Shown here: positions 8,941-15,822 of the stretch, piece by piece
Position numbering within the stretch: the first letter of the stretch is position 1
How the letters are laid out: each line of letters begins with the position of its first letter
Assembly: GCF_023973165.1 (NCBI RefSeq)
Contig: NZ_CP099547.1
Coordinates: 62,001-126,000, forward strand
Direction of reading: 5' to 3'
Source of the DNA: Arcanobacterium pinnipediorum
GTDB taxonomy: Bacteria > Actinomycetota > Actinomycetes > Actinomycetales > Actinomycetaceae
Length of the DNA stretch: 64,000 nt
Made by a program: the position numbers and the translations under genes
The notes under the pieces: generated by a model
Told to the model about the DNA's origin: nothing
Seen by the model: only the letters and a program-made list of their open reading frames with translations
Database searches by the model: none

Positions 8941-8973
8941 GGGTGGCTCAAAGCTACATGCTTTGAGCCACCC
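8941..8973. terminator. Hairpin between convergent rmlC and glycosyltransferase
   Basis: GGGTGGCTCAAAG (8941-8953) and CTTTGAGCCACCC (8961-8973) form a perfect 13-bp stem with a 7-base loop. It sits 66 bp after rmlC and before the 3' end of the opposing operon, so a bidirectional terminator is likely although no T run follows. Confidence 0.65.
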
Positions 8974-8994
8974 TGGGCAGACGGTAACGTTGGC

Positions 8995-9030
8995 GTTGGC
9001 GGTGAATCTAGCGTTGGCGGTGAATCTAGC
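8995..9030. repeat. 18-bp tandem repeat, two copies
   Basis: GTTGGCGGTGAATCTAGC occurs at 8995-9012 and 9013-9030, followed by a degenerate third copy (GTTGGGCTGGCGGTGAACCG). The array runs across the stop codon of the minus-strand glycosyltransferase ending at 9026, so copy changes could alter its last residues. Confidence 0.9.
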
Positions 9031-9919
9031 GTTGGGCTGGCGGTGAACCGAGCTTGCCCATTCGCCGTCGGATCCCATCGCGCACACCACGGAAAATCAG
9101 GTGTGCACGCACACTTCGATCAGGACTCGTCAAGATAGTAAACGCAGCAAAACGCGTAATCCAGTAGCCGTATCTGATACGCCACGGCAACGGTAGATCT
9201 GGGTTGCGCATAAGCTCAAAAGTATTGCGGGTCAAATAATAGTTACGAATCGGGGAGTGGACGTGGATAGTCTTTTTACGACCCGTTATCTTTATGCCCT
9301 TATCTCCAAGTGAATGTGGCAGTATCACGGTTGGAATCGCCAAGAGCCGATAGCCATGCTTGCGCGCACGCATACACCACGCTAAATCAACATGGTCGAT
9401 AAAATACTCGGCCGGCATGAATCCGATCTCACGCAAAACATCAGCCCGGATAAGGCACCCGGAAGCCAGTAAGAATGACACTTCAAGCGGCTCAGTAGAA
9501 TCCAGCCGGATATCAGGGCGTTTAGGCCCCCACGTATGGTCGGTATAGACCAGTGGCTCATCGCCGTCGTAAGGTGTAGGGCCGACGGCGGCTACATCAA
9601 GGTCAAGGTGTAGGGCCAGGTCACCAACCAGTGTAGGTCCGGGCACTGAATCCTGATCGAAGAGAATAACCCCGCGTGCCCCACGTCGCAACGCCATATC
9701 AATTCCAATGTTTTGCGCTGCACCAATCCCAACGTTTTTCTGCAACGGCAATAGTTGAGCCTGATTCTCGTCGCACGCCACAACCAGATGCTGTGGCGTC
9801 ACCTCAGAATTATCGACCACAATAACTGCGCCGCACTGGCTCGCAAGGCTGGCGATTAACTCAGTAACATCAAGTGGATGATATGTGACGACGACGGCGA
9901 AAATAGCCGACGAATCCAC
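9026..9919 (-). CDS. Family 2 glycosyltransferase, rhamnosyltransferase-like
   Basis: A 297-residue cytosolic GT-A protein. The N terminus IFAVVVTYHP, VIVVDNSE, N-V-G-I-G-A-A-Q-N-I-G and the metal site LFDQDS match the subgroup containing RfbF-type rhamnosyltransferases, which often accompany rml genes. The acceptor region has YFIDHVDLAWCMRARKHGYR. The GTG start at 9919 lies one base after the rmlA stop, so the two are almost certainly co-translated. Use of dTDP-rhamnose as donor is inferred from this pairing. The C terminus overlaps an 18-bp tandem repeat. Confidence 0.85.
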   Translation of the reverse strand: MDSSAIFAVVVTYHPLDVTELIASLASQCGAVIVVDNSEVTPQHLVVACDENQAQLLPLQKNVGIGAAQNIGIDMALRRGARGVILFDQDSVPGPTLVGDLALHLDLDVAAVGPTPYDGDEPLVYTDHTWGPKRPDIRLDSTEPLEVSFLLASGCLIRADVLREIGFMPAEYFIDHVDLAWCMRARKHGYRLLAIPTVILPHSLGDKGIKITGRKKTIHVHSPIRNYYLTRNTFELMRNPDLPLPWRIRYGYWITRFAAFTILTSPDRSVRAHLIFRGVRDGIRRRMGKLGSPPAQR

Positions 9920-9920
9920 C

Positions 9921-10796
9921 TTAGGCGTTCTTTCCGCGAGCTAGAACGCTCATGAGGTATTCACCGTAACCAGATTTACGTAGCGGTTCGGCGCGTTCGG
10001 CCAGTTCGTCGTCGGTGAGGAAGCCCATGCGCCACGCAACTTCTTCAGGGCAACCGATCTTCAAACCTTGGCGGGCTTCGACGGTGCGCACGAAAGAGGT
10101 AGCGTCAGCAAGCGAATCGAAAGTGCCAGTATCTAGCCATGCAGTACCCCGAGGCAGAACTTCGACCGTGAGGCGACCTTCGCGTAAATAGTGTTTGTTT
10201 ATGTCGGTGATTTCGTATTCGCCGCGCGGCGAAGGTTGTAGATGTGATGCGATCTCTACGACGTCGTTATCGTAGAAGTACAAGCCTGGAACAGCATAAT
10301 TGGACTTTGGTTGCGTGGGCTTTTCTTCGATTGATAATGCCCGGAATTCGTCATCAAATTCGACGACGCCGTAGCGGTGAGGATCATCGACATGGTAGGC
10401 GAATACTGCGCCACCGTTGGGGTTGATGTGGCGGCGCAACCGGGTTCCCATTCCTGGGCCGTAGAAGATGTTGTCTCCTAAAACCAGGGCTGCGGGTTCG
10501 TTGCCAATGAACTCTGCACCGAGTACGAACGCTTGTGCTAGTCCGTTGGGTTCGTGTTGTTGTACATAGGAGAGGTTGACCCCGAGCTGGGAGCCATCGC
10601 CGAGCAGACGCTGGAAACTAGCAGCATCGTGTGGGGTGGTGATGACGAGGATGTCTTGGATGCCGGCGAGCATGAGGGTGGTCATCGGATAGTAGATCAT
10701 GGGTTTGTCATACACTGGAACAAGTTGCTTCGAAATGCCCTGTGTGATGGGGTGAAGCCGGGTTCCGGAGCCACCTGCCAAAATAATGCCACGCAT
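9921..10796 (-). CDS. rmlA: Glucose-1-phosphate thymidylyltransferase
   Basis: First step of dTDP-rhamnose synthesis: glucose-1-phosphate plus dTTP gives dTDP-glucose. The 291-residue protein begins [18 protein letters not shown], followed by [25 protein letters not shown] and [13 protein letters not shown], all diagnostic of RmlA. The ATG start at 10796 has GGAAGAAGG upstream. It leads a two-gene operon with the rhamnosyltransferase-like gene. A long inverted repeat lies about 100 bp upstream and may act as terminator for the previous gene or as an operator. Confidence 0.95.
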   Translation of the reverse strand: MRGIILAGGSGTRLHPITQGISKQLVPVYDKPMIYYPMTTLMLAGIQDILVITTPHDAASFQRLLGDGSQLGVNLSYVQQHEPNGLAQAFVLGAEFIGNEPAALVLGDNIFYGPGMGTRLRRHINPNGGAVFAYHVDDPHRYGVVEFDDEFRALSIEEKPTQPKSNYAVPGLYFYDNDVVEIASHLQPSPRGEYEITDINKHYLREGRLTVEVLPRGTAWLDTGTFDSLADATSFVRTVEARQGLKIGCPEEVAWRMGFLTDDELAERAEPLRKSGYGEYLMSVLARGKNA

Positions 10797-10898
10797 AGTT
10801 CAACCTTCTTCCTTTTCGATAGCGTTCTTGGTGTGCTATCTGCTACGTATGCTTACTATTATGACCCATATTTGGATCAACTGGGAGTCAACGAGGTA

Positions 10899-10974
10899 AT
10901 AACACGAAAATCGGTGTATTTCGCAGTGTCGCATGTGTTGTGCGCACGAAATACACCGACTTTCTAGGTGTTAT
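10899..10974. repeat. 76-bp imperfect inverted repeat upstream of rmlA
   Basis: Inner arms TCGGTGTATTTCG (10911-10923) and CGAAATACACCGA (10947-10959) are perfect complements of 13 bp with a 23-base loop. Outer arms ATAACAC (10899-10905) and GTGTTAT (10968-10974) also pair. It is placed 27 bp after the stop of the 11002 gene and about 100 bp before rmlA on the same strand, so it may terminate the former or regulate the latter. Confidence 0.7.
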
Positions 10975-11001
10975 AGGTTCATTGACGTGAACGTATAAAC
11001 C

Positions 11002-11889
11002 TTAATTGGCATCTTTGTTTTCGATGTTTTCAGCAACCTCGAGTGGGGTTGGAATATCAGAATCGGAGACCTTTTCTACCATATCCTCAGCAACGTCTTG
11101 TGCTGTGGAAGCCATCTCGGAGACTTTCTCTTCGACCTTGCTTTCTGCCTCGTTCACCTTTTCGCCTGCTTCGTTGAGCTTTTCTTCAACGGTGTTCAAA
11201 GCTTCATCGCTAGGAACAGTGAGATCTTCCCAGTAGGCATCTGCCCATGGATCTTCAACGGGCTTCGAGCGTGCCCATGCTAGATAGGCTGCGCCAAGAG
11301 CTGCGCCTACAACGAGGGTAAGGCCAACGAACTTCTTGCTGCCGGATTTCTTCTCGTTCTTCTTTGCCAGCTTCATAGCTTTCTTCTCAGCTTTCTTAGC
11401 CAGCTTATTGGCCTTCTTTAATTCACGGCGTGAAAGAGTTACTGCCTTGGTGGCATGTTCATCGGCTGAGGCTTTGATTTCTGCCAAAGCTGCGTTTGCT
11501 GCCCGCTTTGCGCGTGGCAGATAATCTTCCTTAACCCGATCGGCACTTTCAGCAACGAAAGACTGGGCTTCATCAACGTATGGGCGAGCAGCTGTAACTG
11601 CTTCTTCGACGTAGGGCTTAGCTTTCGTGACTGCCTCTTCAACTAGTGGGCGTGTGCGCTCGTAGGCTTCACGTGCGGCGAGATTTGCTCGCGCAACCGC
11701 ATCTTGAGCAACTGGAACGAGCTTCTCAGCGGCTTCTTCGATTCGCGGTTCTGCCCATGTGCGGGACGTATTGTATGTATCGGCAACCTTCGCTAGGAAA
11801 GATCCGGTTGCTGTAGCAGCCTGCTCTTTGAGCTTCGTTGCTTCTTGTGCTGCCTTTGTTGCGGCAGTCTCGCGCTTAAAGAAAGACAT
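11002..11889 (-). CDS. Alanine/lysine/glutamate-rich membrane protein with amphipathic repeats
   Basis: Function not recognised. The first 150 of 295 residues are helical and carry repeated R-P-[LY]-V-[ED]-E-A-V-T-[KA]-A segments near residues 80-115, resembling amphipathic apolipoprotein-like repeats. A very basic lysine stretch follows (ELKKANKLAKKAEKKAMKLA), then one membrane segment (FVGLTLVVGAALGAAYLAWA, about residues 190-210), and an acidic coiled-coil tail after DPWADAYWEDL. The last motif recurs next to membrane anchors in many actinobacterial proteins. A membrane-tethered structural or DNA-associated role is possible but unproven. The ATG at 11889 begins MSFFKRE. A hairpin lies downstream. 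Confidence 0.75.
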   Translation of the reverse strand: MSFFKRETAATKAAQEATKLKEQAATATGSFLAKVADTYNTSRTWAEPRIEEAAEKLVPVAQDAVARANLAAREAYERTRPLVEEAVTKAKPYVEEAVTAARPYVDEAQSFVAESADRVKEDYLPRAKRAANAALAEIKASADEHATKAVTLSRRELKKANKLAKKAEKKAMKLAKKNEKKSGSKKFVGLTLVVGAALGAAYLAWARSKPVEDPWADAYWEDLTVPSDEALNTVEEKLNEAGEKVNEAESKVEEKVSEMASTAQDVAEDMVEKVSDSDIPTPLEVAENIENKDAN

Positions 11890-12021
11890 TGCACCACCTC
11901 CAAGTTGTGTCGCTATGAATTGTTCGTAGCGAGCTTTCTATTGTGTCTATTGTTTCACGAAATAGCGATGTGTTGCATTCAAACAGGCAATATTGAGTGA
12001 TCTTGTTCGCGCTGAACCGAA

Positions 12022-12111
12022 TTATCGGTGTATGTAACTGAGGTATCGGTGTTATCGGTGTATGTAACTGAGGTATCGGTGTTATCGGTGTATGTAACTG
12101 ATGTATCGGCG
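12022..12111. repeat. 30-bp tandem repeat, three copies
   Basis: The unit starts TTATCGGTGTATGTAACTGA and repeats at 12022, 12052 and 12082, with two changes in the last copy. It lies in the divergent gap between the amphipathic-repeat gene and the cyclophilin gene. There are no unique spacers, so it is not a CRISPR. It also contains a shorter nested TATCGGTG repeat. Confidence 0.95.
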
Positions 12112-12191
12112 TCGATGGGGGATTTTCGCTCTTAGCCACTGAAGTTGTGTTCGTAGTGGCTCGCGGGGCGCAGGTGTGCAAGGATGGGACT

Positions 12192-12713
12192 ATGAAAGCA
12201 TTAATGACAACTTCAGTTGGTAATATCTCCCTCGAACTCTTCGCACAGCAAGCTCCGCAAACGGTTGCAAACTTCACCGAACTCGCTACTGGAAAGCGGG
12301 AATGGACTGATCCAGCTACTGGGGAAAAGTCTACTGAGCCGTTGTATAACGGCACGATTTTCCATCGCGTTATTGACGGTTTTATGATCCAAGGCGGCGA
12401 TCCGCTCGGTACTGGTACTGGCGGGCCAGGATACGTCTTTGATGATGAAATCTCTGCAGAGCTTACTTTCGATGAGCCATACCTGTTGGCTATGGCCAAT
12501 GCAGGTAAGCGCATGGGTAAGGGAACTAACGGTTCTCAGTTCTTCATCACTGTTGCGCCAACTCCTTGGCTACATGGAGCCCACACTATTTTCGGCAAAG
12601 TTATCGATGATGAATCCAAGGCGGTAGTCGATAAGATCGCTACTACTCAAACTGGGCCAATGGATCGCCCTGTTGAGCCAATCATGATTGAATCTATCAC
12701 CATCTCTGAGTGA
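12192..12713 (+). CDS. ppiA: Cyclophilin-type peptidyl-prolyl cis-trans isomerase
   Basis: A 173-residue cytosolic prolyl isomerase. Cyclophilin motifs are clear: FHRVIDGFMIQGGDPLGTGT, the active-site arginine in F-H-R, NGSQFFITVAPTPWL and HTIFGKVIDD. The ATG at 12192, with AGGATGGG upstream, gives the usual N terminus MKALMTTSVGNI; the frame is open further upstream but lacks a signal. A cyclophilin followed by a rhomboid gene and crgA is the order seen near oriC in many actinobacteria. A strong terminator follows. Confidence 0.95.
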   Translation: MKALMTTSVGNISLELFAQQAPQTVANFTELATGKREWTDPATGEKSTEPLYNGTIFHRVIDGFMIQGGDPLGTGTGGPGYVFDDEISAELTFDEPYLLAMANAGKRMGKGTNGSQFFITVAPTPWLHGAHTIFGKVIDDESKAVVDKIATTQTGPMDRPVEPIMIESITISE

Positions 12714-12736
12714 TTGATATTCTCACATAAACCACT

Positions 12737-12777
12737 CTATTCCTGCCCCGCATTGATGCGGGGCAGGAATAGTTTTT
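12737..12777 (+). terminator. Rho-independent terminator after ppiA
   Basis: Arms 12737-12753 and 12756-12772 (CTATTCCTGCCCCGCAT and its complement) form a 17-bp GC-rich stem directly followed by TTTTT at 12773-12777. This is the clearest intrinsic terminator in the window. Confidence 0.95.
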
Positions 12778-12788
12778 AACGTAAGCGA

Positions 12789-13370
12789 GTGTTTATGAAT
12801 AAGGTCGATATTCCACCAGTAACAGCTGTGATGAGTGGACTGTGTGTTTTAGCGTCTTTGGTAACTTATATGTTTTCCGATGTGCTCTATGATTACGCCT
12901 TTGTTCCTGCGCTGGTGAATGTAGAGCCTTGGCGTATTCTCACCGGTGCTTTTTTGCATAGCGGGATACTGCATTTGGGGTTTAACGTGATGTCCTTGAT
13001 GTTCTTGGGGGCAGAGCTAGAGCCGGTGCTGAAGAAATTCTGGTTTACTGGGCTGTATCTTGCCAGTGCGATTGGTGGCCACGGCGCAGTTTATTTGTGG
13101 GTTTTGTGGACTGGCCAGTGGAATGTCGTCACTGTGGGTGCTTCGGGAGCAATCTTCGGCCTTTTCGGCGCTCTTGTTGTACTGACCCGAGCCCTAAAAT
13201 CTAATATGCGCGCGATACTTGTTTTGCTGGGAATTAACGTCATGCTTGCGATAACAACTCCGAGCATTTCTTGGCAGGCGCATCTGGGCGGATTTATTAC
13301 CGGGGCGCTTATCGCTGCTATGTGGTGGCGACTCAATCGCCGTCCAAAAAAGATGCACGGCGGATGGTAG
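12789..13370 (+). CDS. Rhomboid family intramembrane serine protease
   Basis: About 193 residues with six hydrophobic segments. The catalytic serine lies in TVGASGAIFGLFGAL and the catalytic histidine in SWQAHLGGFITGAL. An early H-S-G-I-L-H-L-G-F-N matches the conserved H-x4-H-x3-N of rhomboids. The start is either GTG at 12789 or ATG at 12795; neither has a strong Shine-Dalgarno. Rhomboids cleave membrane helices of client proteins; the client here is unknown. It stands alone between the ppiA terminator and a long non-coding stretch. Confidence 0.92.
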   Translation: MFMNKVDIPPVTAVMSGLCVLASLVTYMFSDVLYDYAFVPALVNVEPWRILTGAFLHSGILHLGFNVMSLMFLGAELEPVLKKFWFTGLYLASAIGGHGAVYLWVLWTGQWNVVTVGASGAIFGLFGALVVLTRALKSNMRAILVLLGINVMLAITTPSISWQAHLGGFITGALIAAMWWRLNRRPKKMHGGW

Positions 13371-14066
13371 TAAGGCACTGCGTGTCTTACAGTGCTAGTG
13401 GCGTGTTTAGGTGGCTCGAAGGATATTTGTGTTTTAGCTTCACCATTGCGTGTACTACCCAACTCTACGATGTGTTCGGGGTATGGATCAGCTGAGCGAT
13501 GCGTTTTCGTCCAGTGTATAGACGAAAACATATCCGTCACGCAACTTTTGGTGTGAGCCCGGCTTAACTACCGGCCCGTCCATCTAGTTACCGGCTCGGC
13601 AACCAAACAATTCACCTAAATCTCACATCAGCTCTCTTACGCCGCATTCAAACACCACTTTCTGTCGATTGTCAGCCTTTCTAGGTCCATCTCGGCTATC
13701 AATCGCACTCGTTAAACCCATCTCGACTGCCACTCAGTGCTTCCAGAGCCTATTTCAGCTACTATCCAGCCTGTTTCCAGCCGTGATAAGACGAGAAGTT
13801 GTGCCGAAACCGGGGTATTTGGGGTGATGTCCCCGTATATGAGGACATCGCCCCAAATACCCCGGTTTTGAAACAAGCCAACCCCATCACCAGCCTTGAA
13901 AATCCGACATTTCAGAATAAAACCGGGTTTGATTGGCCGGCTGAGGCTGTTTACGTAGATTGCTGAGGGTGAGCAGGCAGGAAACGCGATAGTTATGGGA
14001 TGGTAGGCAGGAAAAACGGCAACTGTGCAGATTGTGCCCGGTGGCAACTGCGTGGATTAGGCCAAG
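13371..14066. other. Gene-free stretch after rhomboid gene
   Basis: No convincing coding frame was found on either strand. It contains a 9-bp hairpin (GTTTTCGTC 13503-13511 with GACGAAAAC 13521-13529), one copy of the 62-bp palindrome family (13807-13868), and otherwise sequence resembling decayed intergenic DNA. Confidence 0.6.
13807..13868. repeat. Long palindrome family, copy 1
   Basis: AAACCGGGGTATTTGGGG is mirrored by CCCCAAATACCCCGGTTT. Inside, GATGTCC pairs with GGACATC around a 10-base loop, giving a 26-bp stem with a single T/G wobble. Related copies are at 48712-48773 and 57403-57464. All three lie between genes. Confidence 0.93.
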
Positions 14067-14116
14067 TTGATTTCAGGCAGATGGCATCCATTTGATTTCA
14101 GGCAGATGGCATCCAT
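14067..14116. repeat. 25-bp tandem repeat, two copies
   Basis: A 25-bp unit beginning TTGATTTCAGGCAGATGGCA occupies 14067-14091 and 14092-14116 without mismatch. It lies downstream of crgA and codes for nothing recognised. Confidence 0.93.
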
Positions 14117-14145
14117 CTATAACAGTGGTAGCATGACAACACGAA

Positions 14146-14180
14146 ATAGTGGGCGAAGGTGAATAACCTTTGCCCACTAT
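14146..14180 (-). terminator. Terminator of crgA
   Basis: ATAGTGGGCGAAGGT (14146-14160) and ACCTTTGCCCACTAT (14166-14180) pair over 15 bp with one G-T wobble and a 5-base loop. It is 24 bp beyond the crgA stop, and on the minus strand TTTCGTG follows. Confidence 0.75.
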
Positions 14181-14203
14181 ACCGATTAGGTAACAGGGTG
14201 AAG

Positions 14204-14473
14204 CTACTTCCAGCCCATCGTCATTAAGAAGCCCACCATCATCAAACCAATGCCAACAAACAAGTTGCCGTTGCCGAAACCTGGGATAGGGGCTTGGCCG
14301 TGTGATACATAGGCGGTAACAACAACGATCAAACCAATGACGGCTAAGGCCACCATTACGGGTGCCCACCACTGTGGGGAACGTTGAAGTTGTGGGGCTG
14401 GACGCTCTTGCTGCTGACGCGAAGCAGCAATTCGGCGCTCTTCAACCTTCTTACGTTTCTTAGATTCAGGCAT
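14204..14473 (-). CDS. crgA: Cell division protein CrgA
   Basis: An 89-residue two-helix membrane protein found only in actinobacteria. It helps recruit divisome and peptidoglycan enzymes (FtsZ/FtsI partners in mycobacteria) and holds septation in Streptomyces. The N terminus MPESKKRKK is typical, and SPQWWAPVMVALAVIGLIVV and FVGIGLMMVGFLMTMGWK are the two membrane segments. The start at 14473 has GAGG upstream; a start five codons earlier is less like the family. It is divergent from the sortase E gene, and its presence next to the kinase/PBP cluster is a conserved arrangement. Confidence 0.92.
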   Translation of the reverse strand: MPESKKRKKVEERRIAASRQQQERPAPQLQRSPQWWAPVMVALAVIGLIVVVTAYVSHGQAPIPGFGNGNLFVGIGLMMVGFLMTMGWK

Positions 14474-14597
14474 ATTTTCCTCGCTCAAAGTGAAACTAAC
14501 TAGTATAAGACTATCGGTATATGAGCTTACACGGTAGTTTTAAAGGAGATATACCCGTATAGTGAGCAAAAGAAAAGTAATTTGAAGGAGTCAACCA

Positions 14598-15530
14598 TTG
14601 GCACAAGATACTGAACTATCTGAAGTAGCCCTTCCGCCACGGCGCCGATCTGCGCTACCGCGCGAGTCGCGGGTACTCGTGGGGAGCGATGCAGGGCAAC
14701 GTGTTGATGGAGCCTTTGACGTTGCTCCAACGATTGAACATCACGAAACACAACCTACCGAGCAGCTAACACCGCAGCGCCGGAAAAAAGGAATCTTTTC
14801 GATCGTTTTAGGAGTTATCGGGGAGATCCTGATTACTTTTGGATTAATCGTTGCGGGTTTTATTGTGTGGCAGCTATGGTGGACCTCCGTTGTTGCAAAC
14901 CAGGTACAAAGCGAACAGCTCGATGACTTCGCAAAACTGAACGGGACAGCACCAACTGTGGTTGCCCAGCCAGTGCAAACCGATCCGCCACCGTTTACCC
15001 TTAATCCGGGGCACGGGCAGATGTTCGGCGTTGTCCATTTCCCATCATTTGGCAAGGCCGCAACCCGTACCATGACCGAAGGAACCACGAACTGGGACAT
15101 CCTTGATAACGGCGGATTCGGCCACTACGAAGGAACAGCATGGCCGGGCGAGATTGGGAACTTCTCTATGGCTGCTCATCGTCGTGGCAACGGTGATGCC
15201 TTGATGTTCGTTGAAGAATTCGAACCAGGCGATCCCATTATCGTCGAGACTGCCGACGCGTTTTACGTCTACCGTATGACAGACCATGAGCTTGTTACCC
15301 CAGATAAAGTACGCGTGGTGTCCCCTGATCCATATAAGGCGCGTGAAGCTGAAGAAAATGGTACCCAAGTTACGGAATCTCCTTCGAAGCGCTTAATCAC
15401 TCTCACCACCTGTCACCCGCAATACACTTCAACACATCGGTGGATCGTGCACGGCGAGTTAGACTATTCGATCCTACGCTCAGAGGGTATGCCCAAAGAA
15501 TTGCTTGAGATGAATGCGAAGGAAGGCTGA
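14598..15530 (+). CDS. Class E sortase
   Basis: A 310-residue transpeptidase predicted to anchor substrates to peptidoglycan at the outer membrane face. After a disordered N terminus comes one membrane helix (FSIVLGVIGEILITFGLIVA, about residues 67-90). The sortase barrel follows, with the catalytic histidine in MAAHRRG, the cysteine in TLTTCHPQYTSTHRW, and the arginine in the same segment. The start is TTG at 14598, supported by GAAGGAG 8 bases upstream. Class E sortases between crgA and pknB are usual in this family of bacteria and act as housekeeping sortases. The pilus sortase at 28.6 kb is a separate class C enzyme. Confidence 0.92.
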   Translation: MAQDTELSEVALPPRRRSALPRESRVLVGSDAGQRVDGAFDVAPTIEHHETQPTEQLTPQRRKKGIFSIVLGVIGEILITFGLIVAGFIVWQLWWTSVVANQVQSEQLDDFAKLNGTAPTVVAQPVQTDPPPFTLNPGHGQMFGVVHFPSFGKAATRTMTEGTTNWDILDNGGFGHYEGTAWPGEIGNFSMAAHRRGNGDALMFVEEFEPGDPIIVETADAFYVYRMTDHELVTPDKVRVVSPDPYKAREAEENGTQVTESPSKRLITLTTCHPQYTSTHRWIVHGELDYSILRSEGMPKELLEMNAKEG

Positions 15531-15533
15531 TAG

Positions 15534-15689
15534 ATGTATTACGGATTATGGCGACTCTTGCCCGGGCCGAAATGGTTTAAAGCACTCGAAATGTTAGCCT
15601 TGTTGGCTGGAGTTATTTATCTGCTCTTCACGTATCTGTATCCGTGGATTTACTACACCACTGGCTGGTTTGATAACACCGTGGGTTAA
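15534..15689 (+). CDS. Small conserved membrane protein downstream of sortase E
   Basis: A 51-residue reading frame starting MYYGLWRLLPGPKWFKALEM, continuing with one hydrophobic helix (LALLAGVIYLLFTYLYPWI). Very similar short proteins (xLWRxLPGPxWxK then a single helix ending F/YPW) commonly follow class E sortase genes in actinobacteria, so it is very probably real. The ATG lies 3 bases after the sortase stop, indicating translational coupling. The function is unknown; a sortase accessory role is a guess. Confidence 0.8.
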   Translation: MYYGLWRLLPGPKWFKALEMLALLAGVIYLLFTYLYPWIYYTTGWFDNTVG

Positions 15690-15750
15690 AGCCAGTGAGC
15701 CTGGCTAAGCGAGCCCAGTTACGGAACCAGCCCTAACAACACCAGCCCTA

Positions 15751-15796
15751 GCAAGGTTGTGGGTCAGTACTTTCACGTACTGACCCACAACCTTGC
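15751..15796. terminator. Bidirectional terminator between sortase and pknB operons
   Basis: A perfect 20-bp stem, GCAAGGTTGTGGGTCAGTAC (15751-15770) with its complement at 15777-15796 and a 6-base loop. It lies between the + strand sortase unit and the minus-strand kinase operon. Confidence 0.88.
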
Positions 15797-15822
15797 TATG
15801 TTCTCCCAATATTTAGACCGGG

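Noticed and set aside
12022-12111. Possible CRISPR array
   Set aside because: The 30-bp units are directly adjacent with no spacers, and no cas genes are present.
11876-12514. 212-codon minus-strand frame with repeated H-T-P-I-T-P-I-P-Q
   Set aside because: The repeat residues are only the translation of the 30-bp DNA repeat; the frame overlaps ppiA antisense and has no start signal.
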